Of a stretch of 64,000 nt of DNA, positions 45,735 to 55,027 are shown piece after piece. The notes beneath the pieces are model-generated. The model ran no database searches, was not told the DNA's origin, and was given only the letters and a program-made list of their open reading frames with translations. The stretch's first letter is position 1, and every line of letters begins with the position of its first letter. The DNA is from Phycisphaerales bacterium UBA2421 (GTDB lineage Bacteria; Planctomycetota; Phycisphaerae; Tepidisphaerales; Tepidisphaeraceae), in NCBI GenBank assembly GCA_002343075.1, contig DDRH01000062.1, positions 76,673-140,672 of the forward strand, read 5' to 3'. A program made the position numbers and the translations under genes.

Positions 45735-46628
45735 TCAATCACGCCACGGTTGGCCGGTCAACCTTCTGAAGGCTTCAACGTATCGCGCGCGAGTTCCAAG
45801 CACCACGTCCTCCGGCAGCGGCGGGGCGGGCGGCGATTTATCCCAATTCAACGTCTCAAGATAGTCGCGAACAAACTGCTTATCGTAACTTGCTTGCTCT
45901 CGGCCGGGCTGGTAGCCGTCGGCGGGCCAAAAGCGGCTGCTGTCGGGCGTGAGCATCTCATCAATGAGGATGATGCGATGGTCGGGCATCAGACCAAACT
46001 CGAATTTGGTGTCAGCAATGATGATCCCACGCTGCAGCGCGTACTCTGCGGCCCGGGTGTAAATGGTAAGCGTCCGTTCGCGCAATTCTTCAGCCAGGCT
46101 TGCGCCGACTCGGTTGGCAACTTCGCCGAAATTGACGTTGATATCGTGCCCGGTTTGTTCCTTGGTTGCTGGCGTAAAAATTGGTTCGGGGAGTTTGTCG
46201 CACATCTTCAGCCCTGGTGGGAGTTGCACGCCGCAAACCGCCCCCGATTTTTGATACTCCTTCCAACCACTGCCCGCGAGGTAGCCTCGGGCAACGCACT
46301 CGATGGGTATGACATCGGCTTTAATGGTGAACATTGCCCTGCCGTCTATCTGGTCGGCGAACCCTCGCAGTTGTGCTGGAAGGTGATGAGCGTCGGACTC
46401 AATTAAGTGATTCTCGAACTGTGGAGCGAACAGATCGAACCAGAAGAGGCTGAGCTGTGTTAGAATTTTTCCCTTGTCGGGGATGCCATTGGGCATTACG
46501 CAGTCGAACGCACTGATTCGATCGGTCGCGACGATGAGCAGGTATTCGCCAATGTCATAAACATCGCGCACTTTTCCCCTGCGGACGTGAAACGGCAACT
46601 CGCTTCTAAGTAGCGCCTCGCTTGCCAT
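45735..46628 (-). CDS. purC: SAICAR synthetase
   Basis: A 297-residue enzyme of purine synthesis that joins aspartate to CAIR using ATP. The N-terminus RRGKVRDVYDIGEYLLIVATDRISAFDCVMPNGIP and the motif IPIECVARGYLAGSGWKEY are diagnostic, as is IDEMLTPDSSRFW. The length suits the yeast/planctomycete-type PurC. It is divergent from the GH10-like gene. Confidence 0.94.
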   Translation of the reverse strand: MASEALLRSELPFHVRRGKVRDVYDIGEYLLIVATDRISAFDCVMPNGIPDKGKILTQLSLFWFDLFAPQFENHLIESDAHHLPAQLRGFADQIDGRAMFTIKADVIPIECVARGYLAGSGWKEYQKSGAVCGVQLPPGLKMCDKLPEPIFTPATKEQTGHDINVNFGEVANRVGASLAEELRERTLTIYTRAAEYALQRGIIIADTKFEFGLMPDHRIILIDEMLTPDSSRFWPADGYQPGREQASYDKQFVRDYLETLNWDKSPPAPPLPEDVVLGTRARYVEAFRRLTGQPWRD

Positions 46629-46783
46629 AGATGCAGCAGACTATTCGACCCGGCGGGTGATATGCAAACGATGCTACAAAGTTCAACGGTGCCGCGATGA
46701 CTGCGGGGGAAAGTTGTCTGTTTCTGGCGAGTGAATTAATATGAAGCCGGACTTGAACTTACGCAACGGGATCGCGCACTCAC

Positions 46784-48289
46784 ATGCCCATTCTTTTTGA
46801 AATCTATCGCGACGGAAAGCGCGTCACGCAGTTCACCCCGATCAATCCGGTGGCGATGGGGCCGGAGAGCGTCCCCATCCCGGGCGAAGTGCGATTTGAG
46901 AATGGTCATCTTGTTGTGAGCAGAACCGACGAGCATGCCGTCGGGGTTGCACTGCTCTGGGAGGTAAGCGAGACAGGGATTTACCACCTCGAAACCACCA
47001 GACTGCAGCCGCGTGAGTCGCCGTATCATCTCAATGTCGAACTCGCCCGTTGCAGGCTGATGAAGATCGTCCAAAAACAGGAAGACTGGAACCTGTTCGA
47101 TTTTCCCCGAGCCGATCAGTTCGCGGCCATGTTTCGTGAAGCGCAGGACCTCTTCGCTGATGCGCTGGGGAAGCTTCACGAGCCAGCGATAGCCGCCAGT
47201 CTGGCAGACCGGTCGCTGGCGATATCGGTCGACCTCTCGGAGCAGTTGGCCTGTTTTCATGCCGAGTTGCTGCTCAACCGTCGTCGGGCGGCCGCAGGAA
47301 TCCCTCGGCATGTGTTTGCGTGCCGGGTTGACTCGACAATTCAAAATCAGCGGTACAAAGACACCATCACCGAACAGTTTGACTGCGCAGTCTTGCCGAT
47401 GAGTTGGAAACAGCTTCAGCCGGATGAAGAGAACTTTATCACCGAGCCAGTGGATGAGTGGGTCGAGCAGTTGAGCCGCAAGCGCGTGCCGATCATCGCC
47501 GGCCCGCTGGTGGATTTATCCGACATGGGCATGCCCGACTGGTCGTTCATCTGGGAACACGACTTCGACACCCTGCGCGAGCTTGCATACGAGTTTGTGC
47601 AGAAGGTGGTTCACCGATATCGCAAGGCTGTGAACGTGTGGAATGTCGTCGCCGGGCTTCACACGAGTAACCATTTCACGCTTTCCTTTGAGCAGATTAT
47701 TGAACTGACCCGGCTTCTTGTGGCGCAGGTGAAGACACTTCTTCCGAATGCGCGCACTCTGGTGACTGTCACGGAACCGTTTGGCGAATACCACGCCAAG
47801 GGACACACGAGCGTGCCGCCGATGCTCTATGCCGAGATGGTGGCGCAGGCGGGAGTAAACTTTGACGCCTTCGGGTTGGAACTGCAGATGGGCGTCCCTC
47901 GGTCGGGGAGTTTTTCGCGGGATCTCTTTCAGATCAGCTCCATGCTGGACCGCTTCAGTTCCACAGGCCGTCCCGTGTTTGTGACGGCGGTGACGGCTCC
48001 GGGGCGCAATGACCCCGACCGCAATGACAAGTCGGAAGGCCAACAGAATCCCGCCGCCGCCGGAAAGTGGCACCGGCCTTGGGATTCGAACTTGCAGGCC
48101 GAGTGGATCGACGCGGTGTACAAGCTCATGCTAAGTAAGCCCTACATCGAATCCATCGCTTGGGGCGACTTGGCGGATATCAATCCCGTAGTTCCCGGAG
48201 CGGGGTTGTTGGATGACATGCTCAAGCCCAAGCCGTCGTTCAAGAAGATCCAGGAGTTTCGCGATCAGTTCGTTCGATTGAAGAAGTGA
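46784..48289 (+). CDS. GH10-like protein without the acid/base Glu
   Basis: 501 residues, no signal peptide. Residues of about 1-150 form a beta-rich module. Residues of about 165-470 resemble a GH10 barrel (FDCAVLPMSWKQLQPDEENF, VVHRYRKAVNVWNVVAGLH, FDAFGLELQMG). The nucleophile Glu is present (Glu366), but the acid/base Glu of WDVVNE is replaced (NVVAG, Ala290-Gly291). It is therefore unlikely to be a normal xylanase; glycan binding or other chemistry is possible. I recall related planctomycete proteins but did not compare them. A ComEA-like gene follows after 4 bases. Confidence 0.78.
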   Translation: MPILFEIYRDGKRVTQFTPINPVAMGPESVPIPGEVRFENGHLVVSRTDEHAVGVALLWEVSETGIYHLETTRLQPRESPYHLNVELARCRLMKIVQKQEDWNLFDFPRADQFAAMFREAQDLFADALGKLHEPAIAASLADRSLAISVDLSEQLACFHAELLLNRRRAAAGIPRHVFACRVDSTIQNQRYKDTITEQFDCAVLPMSWKQLQPDEENFITEPVDEWVEQLSRKRVPIIAGPLVDLSDMGMPDWSFIWEHDFDTLRELAYEFVQKVVHRYRKAVNVWNVVAGLHTSNHFTLSFEQIIELTRLLVAQVKTLLPNARTLVTVTEPFGEYHAKGHTSVPPMLYAEMVAQAGVNFDAFGLELQMGVPRSGSFSRDLFQISSMLDRFSSTGRPVFVTAVTAPGRNDPDRNDKSEGQQNPAAAGKWHRPWDSNLQAEWIDAVYKLMLSKPYIESIAWGDLADINPVVPGAGLLDDMLKPKPSFKKIQEFRDQFVRLKK

Positions 48290-48293
48290 ATCC

Positions 48294-48713
48294 ATGCCAA
48301 AGCCGACCGAGCCAATCGCTTGGACAGAGGCCCAGCGGCGCGTCTTGATTGTGCTCACGTTTGCAGTGGCTGTGGTTCTGTTGATCCGTCTGATGCGCGA
48401 AAGCACTACCGTCACCGATCCTCCGCCGGTGCTCGGGGCGCGCTCGGTCGAACTTGCGAATCGAATCGATCCCAACACCGCCGACGTGGCAACCCTTGCC
48501 GCACTGCCCGGGCTTGGAAAGATTCGGGCACGCGGCTTTGTGCTTTATCGCGAGTCAGTCGCGCAGCGGTCTCCGGGCGAACTCGCATTCCGGCGTCCAG
48601 AAGACCTGATGAGGGTCGATGGCATTGGGGTGGCAATGATGACCCAGCTCTCGCCGTTTATGGTCTTTCCTGCCACGCAGCCGAGCAACACTGAACCGCG
48701 AAACGCAGATTAA
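48294..48713 (+). CDS. ComEA-like helix-hairpin-helix protein with membrane anchor
   Basis: 139 residues: one N-terminal membrane helix (VLIVLTFAVAVVLLIRLM), then two HhH motifs (DPNTADVATLAALPGLGKIRARGFV and FRRPEDLMRVDGIGVAMMTQL). ComEA-type proteins bind DNA outside the inner membrane during uptake. Together with pilus, ComM and AddAB genes in this window it hints at natural competence (inference). Confidence 0.85.
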   Translation: MPKPTEPIAWTEAQRRVLIVLTFAVAVVLLIRLMRESTTVTDPPPVLGARSVELANRIDPNTADVATLAALPGLGKIRARGFVLYRESVAQRSPGELAFRRPEDLMRVDGIGVAMMTQLSPFMVFPATQPSNTEPRNAD

Positions 48714-48761
48714 TCGCAGTAGATGTCGAGCACGCATACAATAACCGACGGAGGTTCTGGC

Positions 48762-50834
48762 GTGCCCAATTTTGAAGTCATCAGCAAGTTCAAGCCCGCT
48801 GGCGATCAGCCTGAGGCAATCGACAAGCTCGTCGAGTCCATTCACGGCGGCAGGAAGTACACAACGCTCCTCGGCGTTACCGGATCTGGTAAGACATTTA
48901 CAATGGCGCACGCGGTGGCGCGTCTGAATCGGCCAACCCTCGTAATAAGCCATAACAAGACACTAGCGGCGCAGCTCTATGAGGAGTTTAAGGAGTTGCT
49001 TCCCAATAATGCGGTGGGCTTTTTCGTCAGCTACTATGACTATTACCAGCCTGAGGCATACATTCCTCAGAGAGATATTTACATCGAGAAAGATGCCAGC
49101 AGAAACGACGATCTCGATCGGCTGCGTCTGAGCGCAACCAGCAACCTGGTCAGCAGGCGCGATGTGCTGATTGTGGCGTCCGTGTCTTGCATCTTCGGCC
49201 TTGGTTCGCCAGAGAGCTACCAGCGATCGGTGATTCCGATTCGCAAGGATGTTTCGATGGATCGCGATGAGATGCTTCATAAGCTCATCGATCTGCAGTA
49301 CAGCCGCAACGACATCGATTTCAAGCGGGGCACATTTCGTGTTCGCGGGGATGTTGTGGAGTTGCGGCCCAGCTACGAGGAGTTTGCGTACCGAATCGAG
49401 ATGTTTGGGGAGGAAATCGTCAATATTGATGCGATCAATCCGTTGACCGGGGAACTGCTCGGTAGCTATGACTCAATCTTCATTTATCCAGCCGTGCACT
49501 ATGTGATGCCGGAGGAGCGCATCGCCGGCGGTGTGCAGACAATTCGCGAAGAACTCGATCTGCAGGTGATGAAGCTCCGCGGGCAGGGAAAGCTGCTTGA
49601 GGCGCAGCGGCTACTGGCGCGCACCAAGTATGACCTTGAGATGATCCAGGAGGTCGGCTTCTGCAGTGGGATCGAGAACTACAGCCGCCACTTCGACGGA
49701 AGAAAGCCCGGCGAAAAGCCTTTCACGCTCATTGACTACTTCCCGAAGGACTTCTTGTTAATGGTCGACGAGAGTCACGTCACGCTGTCGCAGATTAAGG
49801 CGATGTATAACGGCGACCGGCAGCGAAAGGAGGTGCTGGTGGATCACGGCTTTCGGCTGCCAAGCGCGCTCGATAATCGCCCGTTGAAGTACGACGAGTT
49901 CGTGGAGATGGTCAATCAGGTCGTCTACGTCTCGGCGACCCCCGGAAAAGAAGAGCTCGAACACTCCGGCGGGGAAGTGGTGGAACAGGTCATTCGGCCT
50001 ACGGGGTTGGTCGATCCGGAGATCATCGTGCACTCGGCGCAGGGCCAGGTACCGCACTTGCTCGAACAGATAAAGATTTGTGTAGCCGCCGGAACGCGCG
50101 CACTGGTGACAACTCTGACCAAGCGGCTTGCCGAAGATCTCAGTGCCTACATTCAGGAAGCCGGCTTTCGCGGCCGGTATCTGCATAGTGAAATCCAGAC
50201 GATCGAGCGCGTTGAGATCTTGAATGACCTGCGCAAGGGCGAGTTTGATGTTCTGGTAGGCATCAATCTGTTGCGAGAAGGGCTCGATCTGCCCGAAGTG
50301 GCCATGGTGGCGATTCTCGATGCTGATAAGGCTGGATTTCTTCGTTCAGAAACTTCGCTTGTGCAGACGATTGGCAGGGCCGCGCGTCATGTCGGCAGCA
50401 GAGTATTCCTATACGCCGACACAATCACCCCCGCAATGCAAAGTGCGATGGACGAAACCAACCGCCGCCGGGCTGTGCAGGAGCAGTATAACGCCGCACA
50501 CGGAATCACGCCGCAAACTGTGCAAAAGGCGATCCGCAGCAACATCGAATCCGAGATCAAAGCCCGAAAAACCGCCGCCGACGCCATCAAGGCTGATGAG
50601 GTTACCCTCGACAACACCGAGTTGCTTAAGTTGTTGGAAGAAGAGATGTTGCAATCGGCACAGAATCTGGAGTTTGAGCGCGCCGCACAGCTTCGTGACC
50701 GAATTCAAGAGCTTAAAGGTGCCCCCCTAATCGAAAGCCGCAACTTCGGCAAACCCGACAGCAGCGAGCCGGCGGTGAAGATTTGGCAGCCGAAGGGGGG
50801 AGGGAAGAAGGGGAAAAAGCTGTCAAAGCGATAG
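48762..50834 (+). CDS. uvrB: UvrABC system protein B
   Basis: About 690 residues; damage-verification helicase of nucleotide excision repair. Motifs: [17 protein letters not shown], Walker [31 protein letters not shown] (beta-hairpin), [15 protein letters not shown] ([21 protein letters not shown]), and the C-terminal UVR motif [27 protein letters not shown] 48762 is preferred because GGAGG lies 7 bases upstream and the family usually starts here; ATG 48723 is the alternative. Confidence 0.95.
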   Translation: MPNFEVISKFKPAGDQPEAIDKLVESIHGGRKYTTLLGVTGSGKTFTMAHAVARLNRPTLVISHNKTLAAQLYEEFKELLPNNAVGFFVSYYDYYQPEAYIPQRDIYIEKDASRNDDLDRLRLSATSNLVSRRDVLIVASVSCIFGLGSPESYQRSVIPIRKDVSMDRDEMLHKLIDLQYSRNDIDFKRGTFRVRGDVVELRPSYEEFAYRIEMFGEEIVNIDAINPLTGELLGSYDSIFIYPAVHYVMPEERIAGGVQTIREELDLQVMKLRGQGKLLEAQRLLARTKYDLEMIQEVGFCSGIENYSRHFDGRKPGEKPFTLIDYFPKDFLLMVDESHVTLSQIKAMYNGDRQRKEVLVDHGFRLPSALDNRPLKYDEFVEMVNQVVYVSATPGKEELEHSGGEVVEQVIRPTGLVDPEIIVHSAQGQVPHLLEQIKICVAAGTRALVTTLTKRLAEDLSAYIQEAGFRGRYLHSEIQTIERVEILNDLRKGEFDVLVGINLLREGLDLPEVAMVAILDADKAGFLRSETSLVQTIGRAARHVGSRVFLYADTITPAMQSAMDETNRRRAVQEQYNAAHGITPQTVQKAIRSNIESEIKARKTAADAIKADEVTLDNTELLKLLEEEMLQSAQNLEFERAAQLRDRIQELKGAPLIESRNFGKPDSSEPAVKIWQPKGGGKKGKKLSKR

Positions 50835-50946
50835 ACTCCACAGCTGCGGCGTCTTGCATCGCCAAGAAGCCGTTGCTGAGTGCTATAATGTTGCGCCGAC
50901 TTCCAAGGAAGCGCAGAACCTCAACCTTGTTTCGCGACGGATCGCC

Positions 50947-51855
50947 ATGCTCAAGACTTTTCCCAGCTTTGATGAGATTAAAGAACTCGTTGCCCTCGCC
51001 AAGCGTGAGGACCTTGGGCAGCAGAGTGATGACGTCACAAGTCGGCTGACTATCGCTGAAGATGCGGTAGGTGTGGGCACGCTGTTACAGAAAGAGGTCG
51101 GCGTTATCTGTGGACTGCCTATCGTCGAGATGATTTGCCGTGCGTATGATGAGCGGCTTCGGGTGGAGCTGATCCCCGGCTTTCATCTGGAAATCATTGA
51201 AGGGCGCTTTAATGACCAGCGGGCGATGCCGTTGATGCGCATTCGGGGTCCTTTGCAGTCGTTGCTTGCCGCCGAGCGAGTCATTCTAAACTTTCTGCAA
51301 CATCTCGGAGGGGTGGCGACGGCCACCAATCGCTTTGTCCGACGCGTTCAGGGCACTGGAGCAAAGATTTTCGATACCCGCAAGACCCTCCCAGGCTACC
51401 GCGCACTTGATAAGTATGCCGTCCGCGCCGGCGGGGGGCATAACCATCGTTACGGACTTTTTGATGCTGTTTTGATCAAGGACAATCACCTCGCAGGCAC
51501 AGCACCGCGAGACCTTGCAGACCGACTGCGTACGATCATCGCCGCGAGCCGTGCCGAGCGGTTGGCCCGGGTGATTGAGGTGGAAGTCGATACACTTGAT
51601 CAGTTACGCGAAGTCCTCAAGGTTGACGGCGTTGACATCGTTCTGCTGGATAACATGGACTGCCCGCGTATGACGATGGCCGTGCAGGCGCGCGATCTTG
51701 CGGGGAAGAAGGGCAAGTTGCAGCTCGAAGCCAGCGGGGGGGTGACCCTCGACACGGTGCGCGCGATCGCAGAAACCGGCGTTGAACGTATCAGTGTCGG
51801 TGCGATCACTCATTCCGCCACGGCGCTGGATATCGGGCTTGATGTGGAAGTTTGA
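50947..51855 (+). CDS. nadC: Nicotinate-nucleotide pyrophosphorylase (quinolinate phosphoribosyltransferase)
   Basis: A 302-residue enzyme that converts quinolinate and PRPP to nicotinate mononucleotide in NAD synthesis. Motifs: DTRKTLPGYRALDKYAVRAGG, NHRYGLFDAVLIKDNH, VEVEVDTLDQL, and LLDNM followed by LEASGGV. ATG 50947 (MLKTFPSFDEIKELV) is the chosen start. It is followed by a long non-coding stretch. Confidence 0.94.
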   Translation: MLKTFPSFDEIKELVALAKREDLGQQSDDVTSRLTIAEDAVGVGTLLQKEVGVICGLPIVEMICRAYDERLRVELIPGFHLEIIEGRFNDQRAMPLMRIRGPLQSLLAAERVILNFLQHLGGVATATNRFVRRVQGTGAKIFDTRKTLPGYRALDKYAVRAGGGHNHRYGLFDAVLIKDNHLAGTAPRDLADRLRTIIAASRAERLARVIEVEVDTLDQLREVLKVDGVDIVLLDNMDCPRMTMAVQARDLAGKKGKLQLEASGGVTLDTVRAIAETGVERISVGAITHSATALDIGLDVEV

Positions 51856-51879
51856 CGGGTCCGGTAAAGCGGTTCTTTC

Positions 51880-52044
51880 AAATCCGAAACTCGAAGCCAG
51901 AAATCCGAATCAGTGACGAAGCTTGAATGGTGATTCAAACAACACAAGTGCTACGGCAGGCAGGCGTGTCTGCCGGATCGGGTCAGTCTGCGTTTTCGTC
52001 ATTTTAACCTTGGGTTTGATTTGAGTTTCTGGTTTCTGATTTCC
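51880..52044. repeat. Imperfect inverted-repeat element
   Basis: The left arm (51880-51910, AAATCCGAAACTCGAAGCCA onward) is partly complementary to the right arm (52015-52044). Inner blocks (TGACGAA and its complement) also match, and a GC-rich palindrome near 51955-51975 (GGCAGGCAGGCGTGTCTGCC) lies at the centre. Such hairpin-prone elements with AAATCCGAA-like arms are, from memory, frequent between planctomycete genes. Confidence 0.45.
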
Positions 52045-52714
52045 ATTAACCACCATTTGCACCTCCCAAAACCAAATCGTACATCTTCCCAGCCGCCGGG
52101 TTGTTGCTGGCGGGTTTGACAAGAGGATCCCCGAAAGGGCTAAGCCGTCGAGAGGCGGCGTCGAGCGAGGGCGAAACGCTCGACTCATGCGGGTGCTGTC
52201 CGGCCTGTGTGATGCGCAAAGCGGCTGGTCCAGTAAATGGATCGAGCCGTTGCCGAATGGGTCTTCGCAGTCGAAGGATTCTGTTAGACACCTTCTGTGC
52301 GATTCCTCTCTTTTGGTCTCTTCTTGTCGGTCGTTTGGGCCATCGCTGTGGTGCAGAGCACGTCGGCTTTTTCGGCGTGCTCCGTTTTGCGGCAGGATTT
52401 GCGGTTAAGTCACCCTTCCGCTTGTCCGATGGCTTGATTGTTCGGCGATGTGTGTCCGGGCGTGTGTATCGCCAGCCGAACAAGCGACCCAATGCGTTTC
52501 TACTTGTGTCGTGGTGGCGACGAAAGGAGCGATCCTTTTCGCGCTTAGCCCAGGCGGCCTGTATGGCCGATCCCACGGGCGGGTGCGCCTGTGATTCCGA
52601 TGCGATGGTGCGTTAACGGGCCGATCGCGCTCGAGTGCCACGCAAATGCAGACATTCGCCTGCTGCCGTGTTGGTGGTGGGCAAAGCAAGCAGACAAGAT
52701 TTAGGAGACCGCAA
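52045..52714. other. Non-coding, hairpin-rich leader of the pilus locus
   Basis: Between the repeat and the first pilin no convincing gene is visible; the long frames on both strands (52046-52576 - and 52101-52616 +) are low-information. At least five stable hairpins occur: 52093-52113, 52160-52184 (GTCGAGCG/CGCTCGAC), 52222-52249 (CGGCT..AGCCG with inner pairing), 52356-52382 (GAGCACG/CGTGCTC) and 52440-52481 (GTTCGGC/GCCGAAC). This could be a long 5' leader, a riboswitch or a separate RNA. Confidence 0.4.
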
Positions 52715-53212
52715 ATGAATTCGTATCGTTCCCTGAAGCGTGGTTTCACGCTCGTTGAAATTCTGATCGTCGTGATCATCCTCGGTATTCTTGCGGCGAT
52801 CGTCATCCCGCAGTTTACCAACGCGTCAACCGAAGCCCGGCTGAGCAGCACGCGAAGCCAGGTGCAGTCGATCCGCAGCCAGGTGGAACTGTACAAGCTC
52901 CAGCATGTGGACCGTTATCCAACCGACAACAACACTGCTGCGGGCAACTGGGTTTCGGGTGGTGTGGCTTTCGGTAAGCTTGTTAACAAGACCGATGAAG
53001 ATGGCACGCTGAACGCAACCGGCGCCTTTGGTCCGTACCTCCAGGCGCCCCCGGCCAACGCGCTGCGTTCTGGCGCGACCACGGTGGTTTCGGTTGCTGA
53101 CGATGCGGCTGCCCTCGGTACGACCGCCGCTGCAGGTCAGGGCTACGTTTTCAGCCAGGCGACTGGCAAGCTCTGGGCCTTCGACGAAGCCGGTGCCGTG
53201 ATCACCGACTAA
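52715..53212 (+). CDS. Major pilin/pseudopilin, GspG-like
   Basis: A 165-residue type IV pilin-class protein. The leader is MNSYRSLKRG, cleaved before FTLVE, with Glu+5 present. The N-terminal helix FTLVEILIVVIILGILAAIVIPQF is near identical to GspG. The rest is a soluble beta domain (NALRSGATTVVSV..GYVFSQATGKLWAFDEAG). It is likely the main subunit: first in the locus, with AGGAG upstream and a strong terminator 17 bases downstream. Confidence 0.88.
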   Translation: MNSYRSLKRGFTLVEILIVVIILGILAAIVIPQFTNASTEARLSSTRSQVQSIRSQVELYKLQHVDRYPTDNNTAAGNWVSGGVAFGKLVNKTDEDGTLNATGAFGPYLQAPPANALRSGATTVVSVADDAAALGTTAAAGQGYVFSQATGKLWAFDEAGAVITD

Positions 53213-53229
53213 TTCACTAGAACCCTCGG

Positions 53230-53266
53230 CCCCCGCCGGCTTAACTGCCGGCGGGGGTCCTTTTTT
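53230..53266 (+). terminator. Strong intrinsic terminator between the two pilin genes
   Basis: A perfect 11-bp GC-rich stem (CCCCCGCCGGC / GCCGGCGGGGG) with a 6-base loop, followed by TCCTTTTTT. It would end most transcripts after the first pilin and limit readthrough to the rest of the locus. Confidence 0.85.
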
Positions 53267-53282
53267 CCTTCCCGAGGTCGGC

Positions 53283-53798
53283 ATGCAACGCAAACTGGAT
53301 CGATCCGCATTCACGCTTGTCGAAGTCCTGATCGTGGTGGTGATCCTGGGCATTCTCGCCGCGATCGTCATCCCGCAGTTTTCCAACGCTTCGGCCACCG
53401 CGCGCGAGAATACGCTGCGCGACGAGATGCGCTACTTGAGGACGCAGATCGCCGTCTATCGTGCCCAACACAACGACTATTCTCCGGGCTATGCACCGGG
53501 CAGCGGGTCGGGCGTGGCGACCGAGGCCAACTTTGAGCTGCAGATGACCACCTACACCGACGAGCAGGGCAACGCCAATCCGACCGGCTCTGCGGTGTTC
53601 AAGTACGGGCCATATCTAAGCCGCATGCCCAAGAATCCGCTGAACACGTTCAGCACCTTTACAATCATTGCCGACGGCGCGCCCATGCCTGCAGCACCAG
53701 ATGGCACGACAGGGTATTACTACAAGCCCGAAACGCAGCAGATCGCGCCCAACGTCGTCGGAACCGATAGCTCCGGAGCCGCCTACTACAGCTATTGA
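53283..53798 (+). CDS. Second GspG-like pseudopilin
   Basis: A 171-residue paralogue of the first pilin. The N-terminal helix is FTLVEVLIVVVILGILAAIVIPQF. The residue before the cleavage site is Ala (MQRKLDRSA), not Gly, which prepilin peptidases tolerate less well. The C-terminal domain contains GPYLSRMPKNPLNTFSTFTI and GYYYKPETQQIAPN, as in GspG proteins with a calcium loop (inference). It lies after the terminator, so it is probably made in smaller amount. Confidence 0.87.
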   Translation: MQRKLDRSAFTLVEVLIVVVILGILAAIVIPQFSNASATARENTLRDEMRYLRTQIAVYRAQHNDYSPGYAPGSGSGVATEANFELQMTTYTDEQGNANPTGSAVFKYGPYLSRMPKNPLNTFSTFTIIADGAPMPAAPDGTTGYYYKPETQQIAPNVVGTDSSGAAYYSY

Positions 53799-53895
53799 TC
53801 GCCGGCAGCGAACCAAACGCTGCCCGGGGCGCAACGGCCCTCCGACTGAATCCGACCCGATGCACCGGGATGGAGCAAGATGCCAGAGGTTGGTC

Positions 53896-54396
53896 ATGCA
53901 AAGTCGCAGCGGATTCACCATGATCGAAAGCATGATCGCCAGCACGGTGCTGGCGACGGTTGTCATTGGCATATCCACGGCGTTGATGTCGTCGCACCAG
54001 CAGACCACGGCGATGCGCGAACAGAGCATGCTCCTGCAGCTTACGCGCTCGCTGATCGAGGAAATTGCCTCCACCCCGTTCACCGACGCCGCCGACGGCT
54101 TCGGCGGGGGGTGGACTGCGCTGAATCGCGACCGGCGCACCTACGACGATATTTATGACTGGCACGGCTACGCCGATGCGTCGCCCTTCCAATCCATGAC
54201 CGTCTCCGGCGCGCCGCTGGATTACCCGGCCAACTATCGTCGGAGCGTGATCGTTGAACCGCTCCTGGCAACGCTCGCCCCCGCGCCCACGCTGGCCGGC
54301 AGCGAGCTGGCCCAGGTGACTGTCACCGCCACCTCGCCGGCCGGGCGACAGTATCAGCTCCGCCGGCTGGTCAGTCGTGTGAAAATGGAAGGGTAG
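53896..54396 (+). CDS. Minor pseudopilin, PilV/GspI-like
   Basis: 166 residues. A very short leader (MQSRSG) precedes FTMIESMIASTVLATVVIGISTAL. The pattern MIES..AS.VLA is typical of PilV/GspI proteins. The remainder is a beta domain ending LRRLVSRVKMEG. ATG 53896 has AGAGGT 8 bases upstream. It is followed after 4 bases by the PilW-like gene. Confidence 0.82.
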   Translation: MQSRSGFTMIESMIASTVLATVVIGISTALMSSHQQTTAMREQSMLLQLTRSLIEEIASTPFTDAADGFGGGWTALNRDRRTYDDIYDWHGYADASPFQSMTVSGAPLDYPANYRRSVIVEPLLATLAPAPTLAGSELAQVTVTATSPAGRQYQLRRLVSRVKMEG

Positions 54397-54400
54397 GCCC

Positions 54401-55027
54401 GTGGCACCACGATCCGTCACAATCATCCGTAGCGGCTTCACGCTCGTTGAGCTGATGATCGGCATGGCGATCACCACGCTCACCCTCGGCGCCTTGGCGG
54501 CGATAACGCTCGCGATGTCCACCTCCTGGCGGGCCAGCAGCGAGGAAACCGAGACGGCGATGATCGCCAACATCACCCGTGCCAGCATGGACAAACACAT
54601 CCGCACGGCCCGCGCAGTGGGCGCGGTGGAGACAGGCTCGTTCGACAATACCGGTCCTGCCGCAGCAATGGTGGTGTGGGTGCGCGACGCCAACGAAGAC
54701 AATTTGATTCAACTGCTCGAACTGGAGATGATCGCATTCAACCCGACCGAGAAGCGCGTCGAGCGATTTCAACCGCTGGACGTGCGCGACGATGAAGACC
54801 TCACGCCCGAGCAGTTTAAAGACCCGGCCATGATTGCGCGCATCTATGGTGATTTTACCATGTCGCCGCTCCTGCCCCGGATCGACGCGATGCGCTTCCA
54901 CAACACCGGGACGGCAGACCATGCAGAGATGGTCGAAGCGAGCATTCGCGTGAAAAGTGGTCGCCAGAGGCAGGCATTCTCCGTGGTTACGACACTGCGC
55001 GGCAGCGCAAAGGACTCGACACCATGA
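54401..55027 (+). CDS. Minor pseudopilin, PilW/GspJ-like
   Basis: 208 residues, GTG start. The leader (MAPRSVTIIRSG) precedes FTLVELMIGMAITTLTLGALAA. LMIGMAIT resembles PilW/GspJ. Its stop overlaps the next ATG in an ATGA junction, so translation is coupled. Confidence 0.82.
   Translation: MAPRSVTIIRSGFTLVELMIGMAITTLTLGALAAITLAMSTSWRASSEETETAMIANITRASMDKHIRTARAVGAVETGSFDNTGPAAAMVVWVRDANEDNLIQLLELEMIAFNPTEKRVERFQPLDVRDDEDLTPEQFKDPAMIARIYGDFTMSPLLPRIDAMRFHNTGTADHAEMVEASIRVKSGRQRQAFSVVTTLRGSAKDSTP

Noticed and set aside
52160..52249. Possible c-di-GMP (GEMM) riboswitch from the GCGCAAAGC string
   Set aside because: Only one short element fits; the conserved GGGCAAACC part and tetraloop receptor are absent.
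52046..52616. Two overlapping open frames, one per strand, before the pilus locus
   Set aside because: Both are Arg/Ser-rich with no motif, no ribosome-binding site and mutual overlap; hairpins explain the stretch better.
53665..54702. 345-codon reverse frame
   Set aside because: Antisense to three pseudopilin genes with intact prepilin signals.
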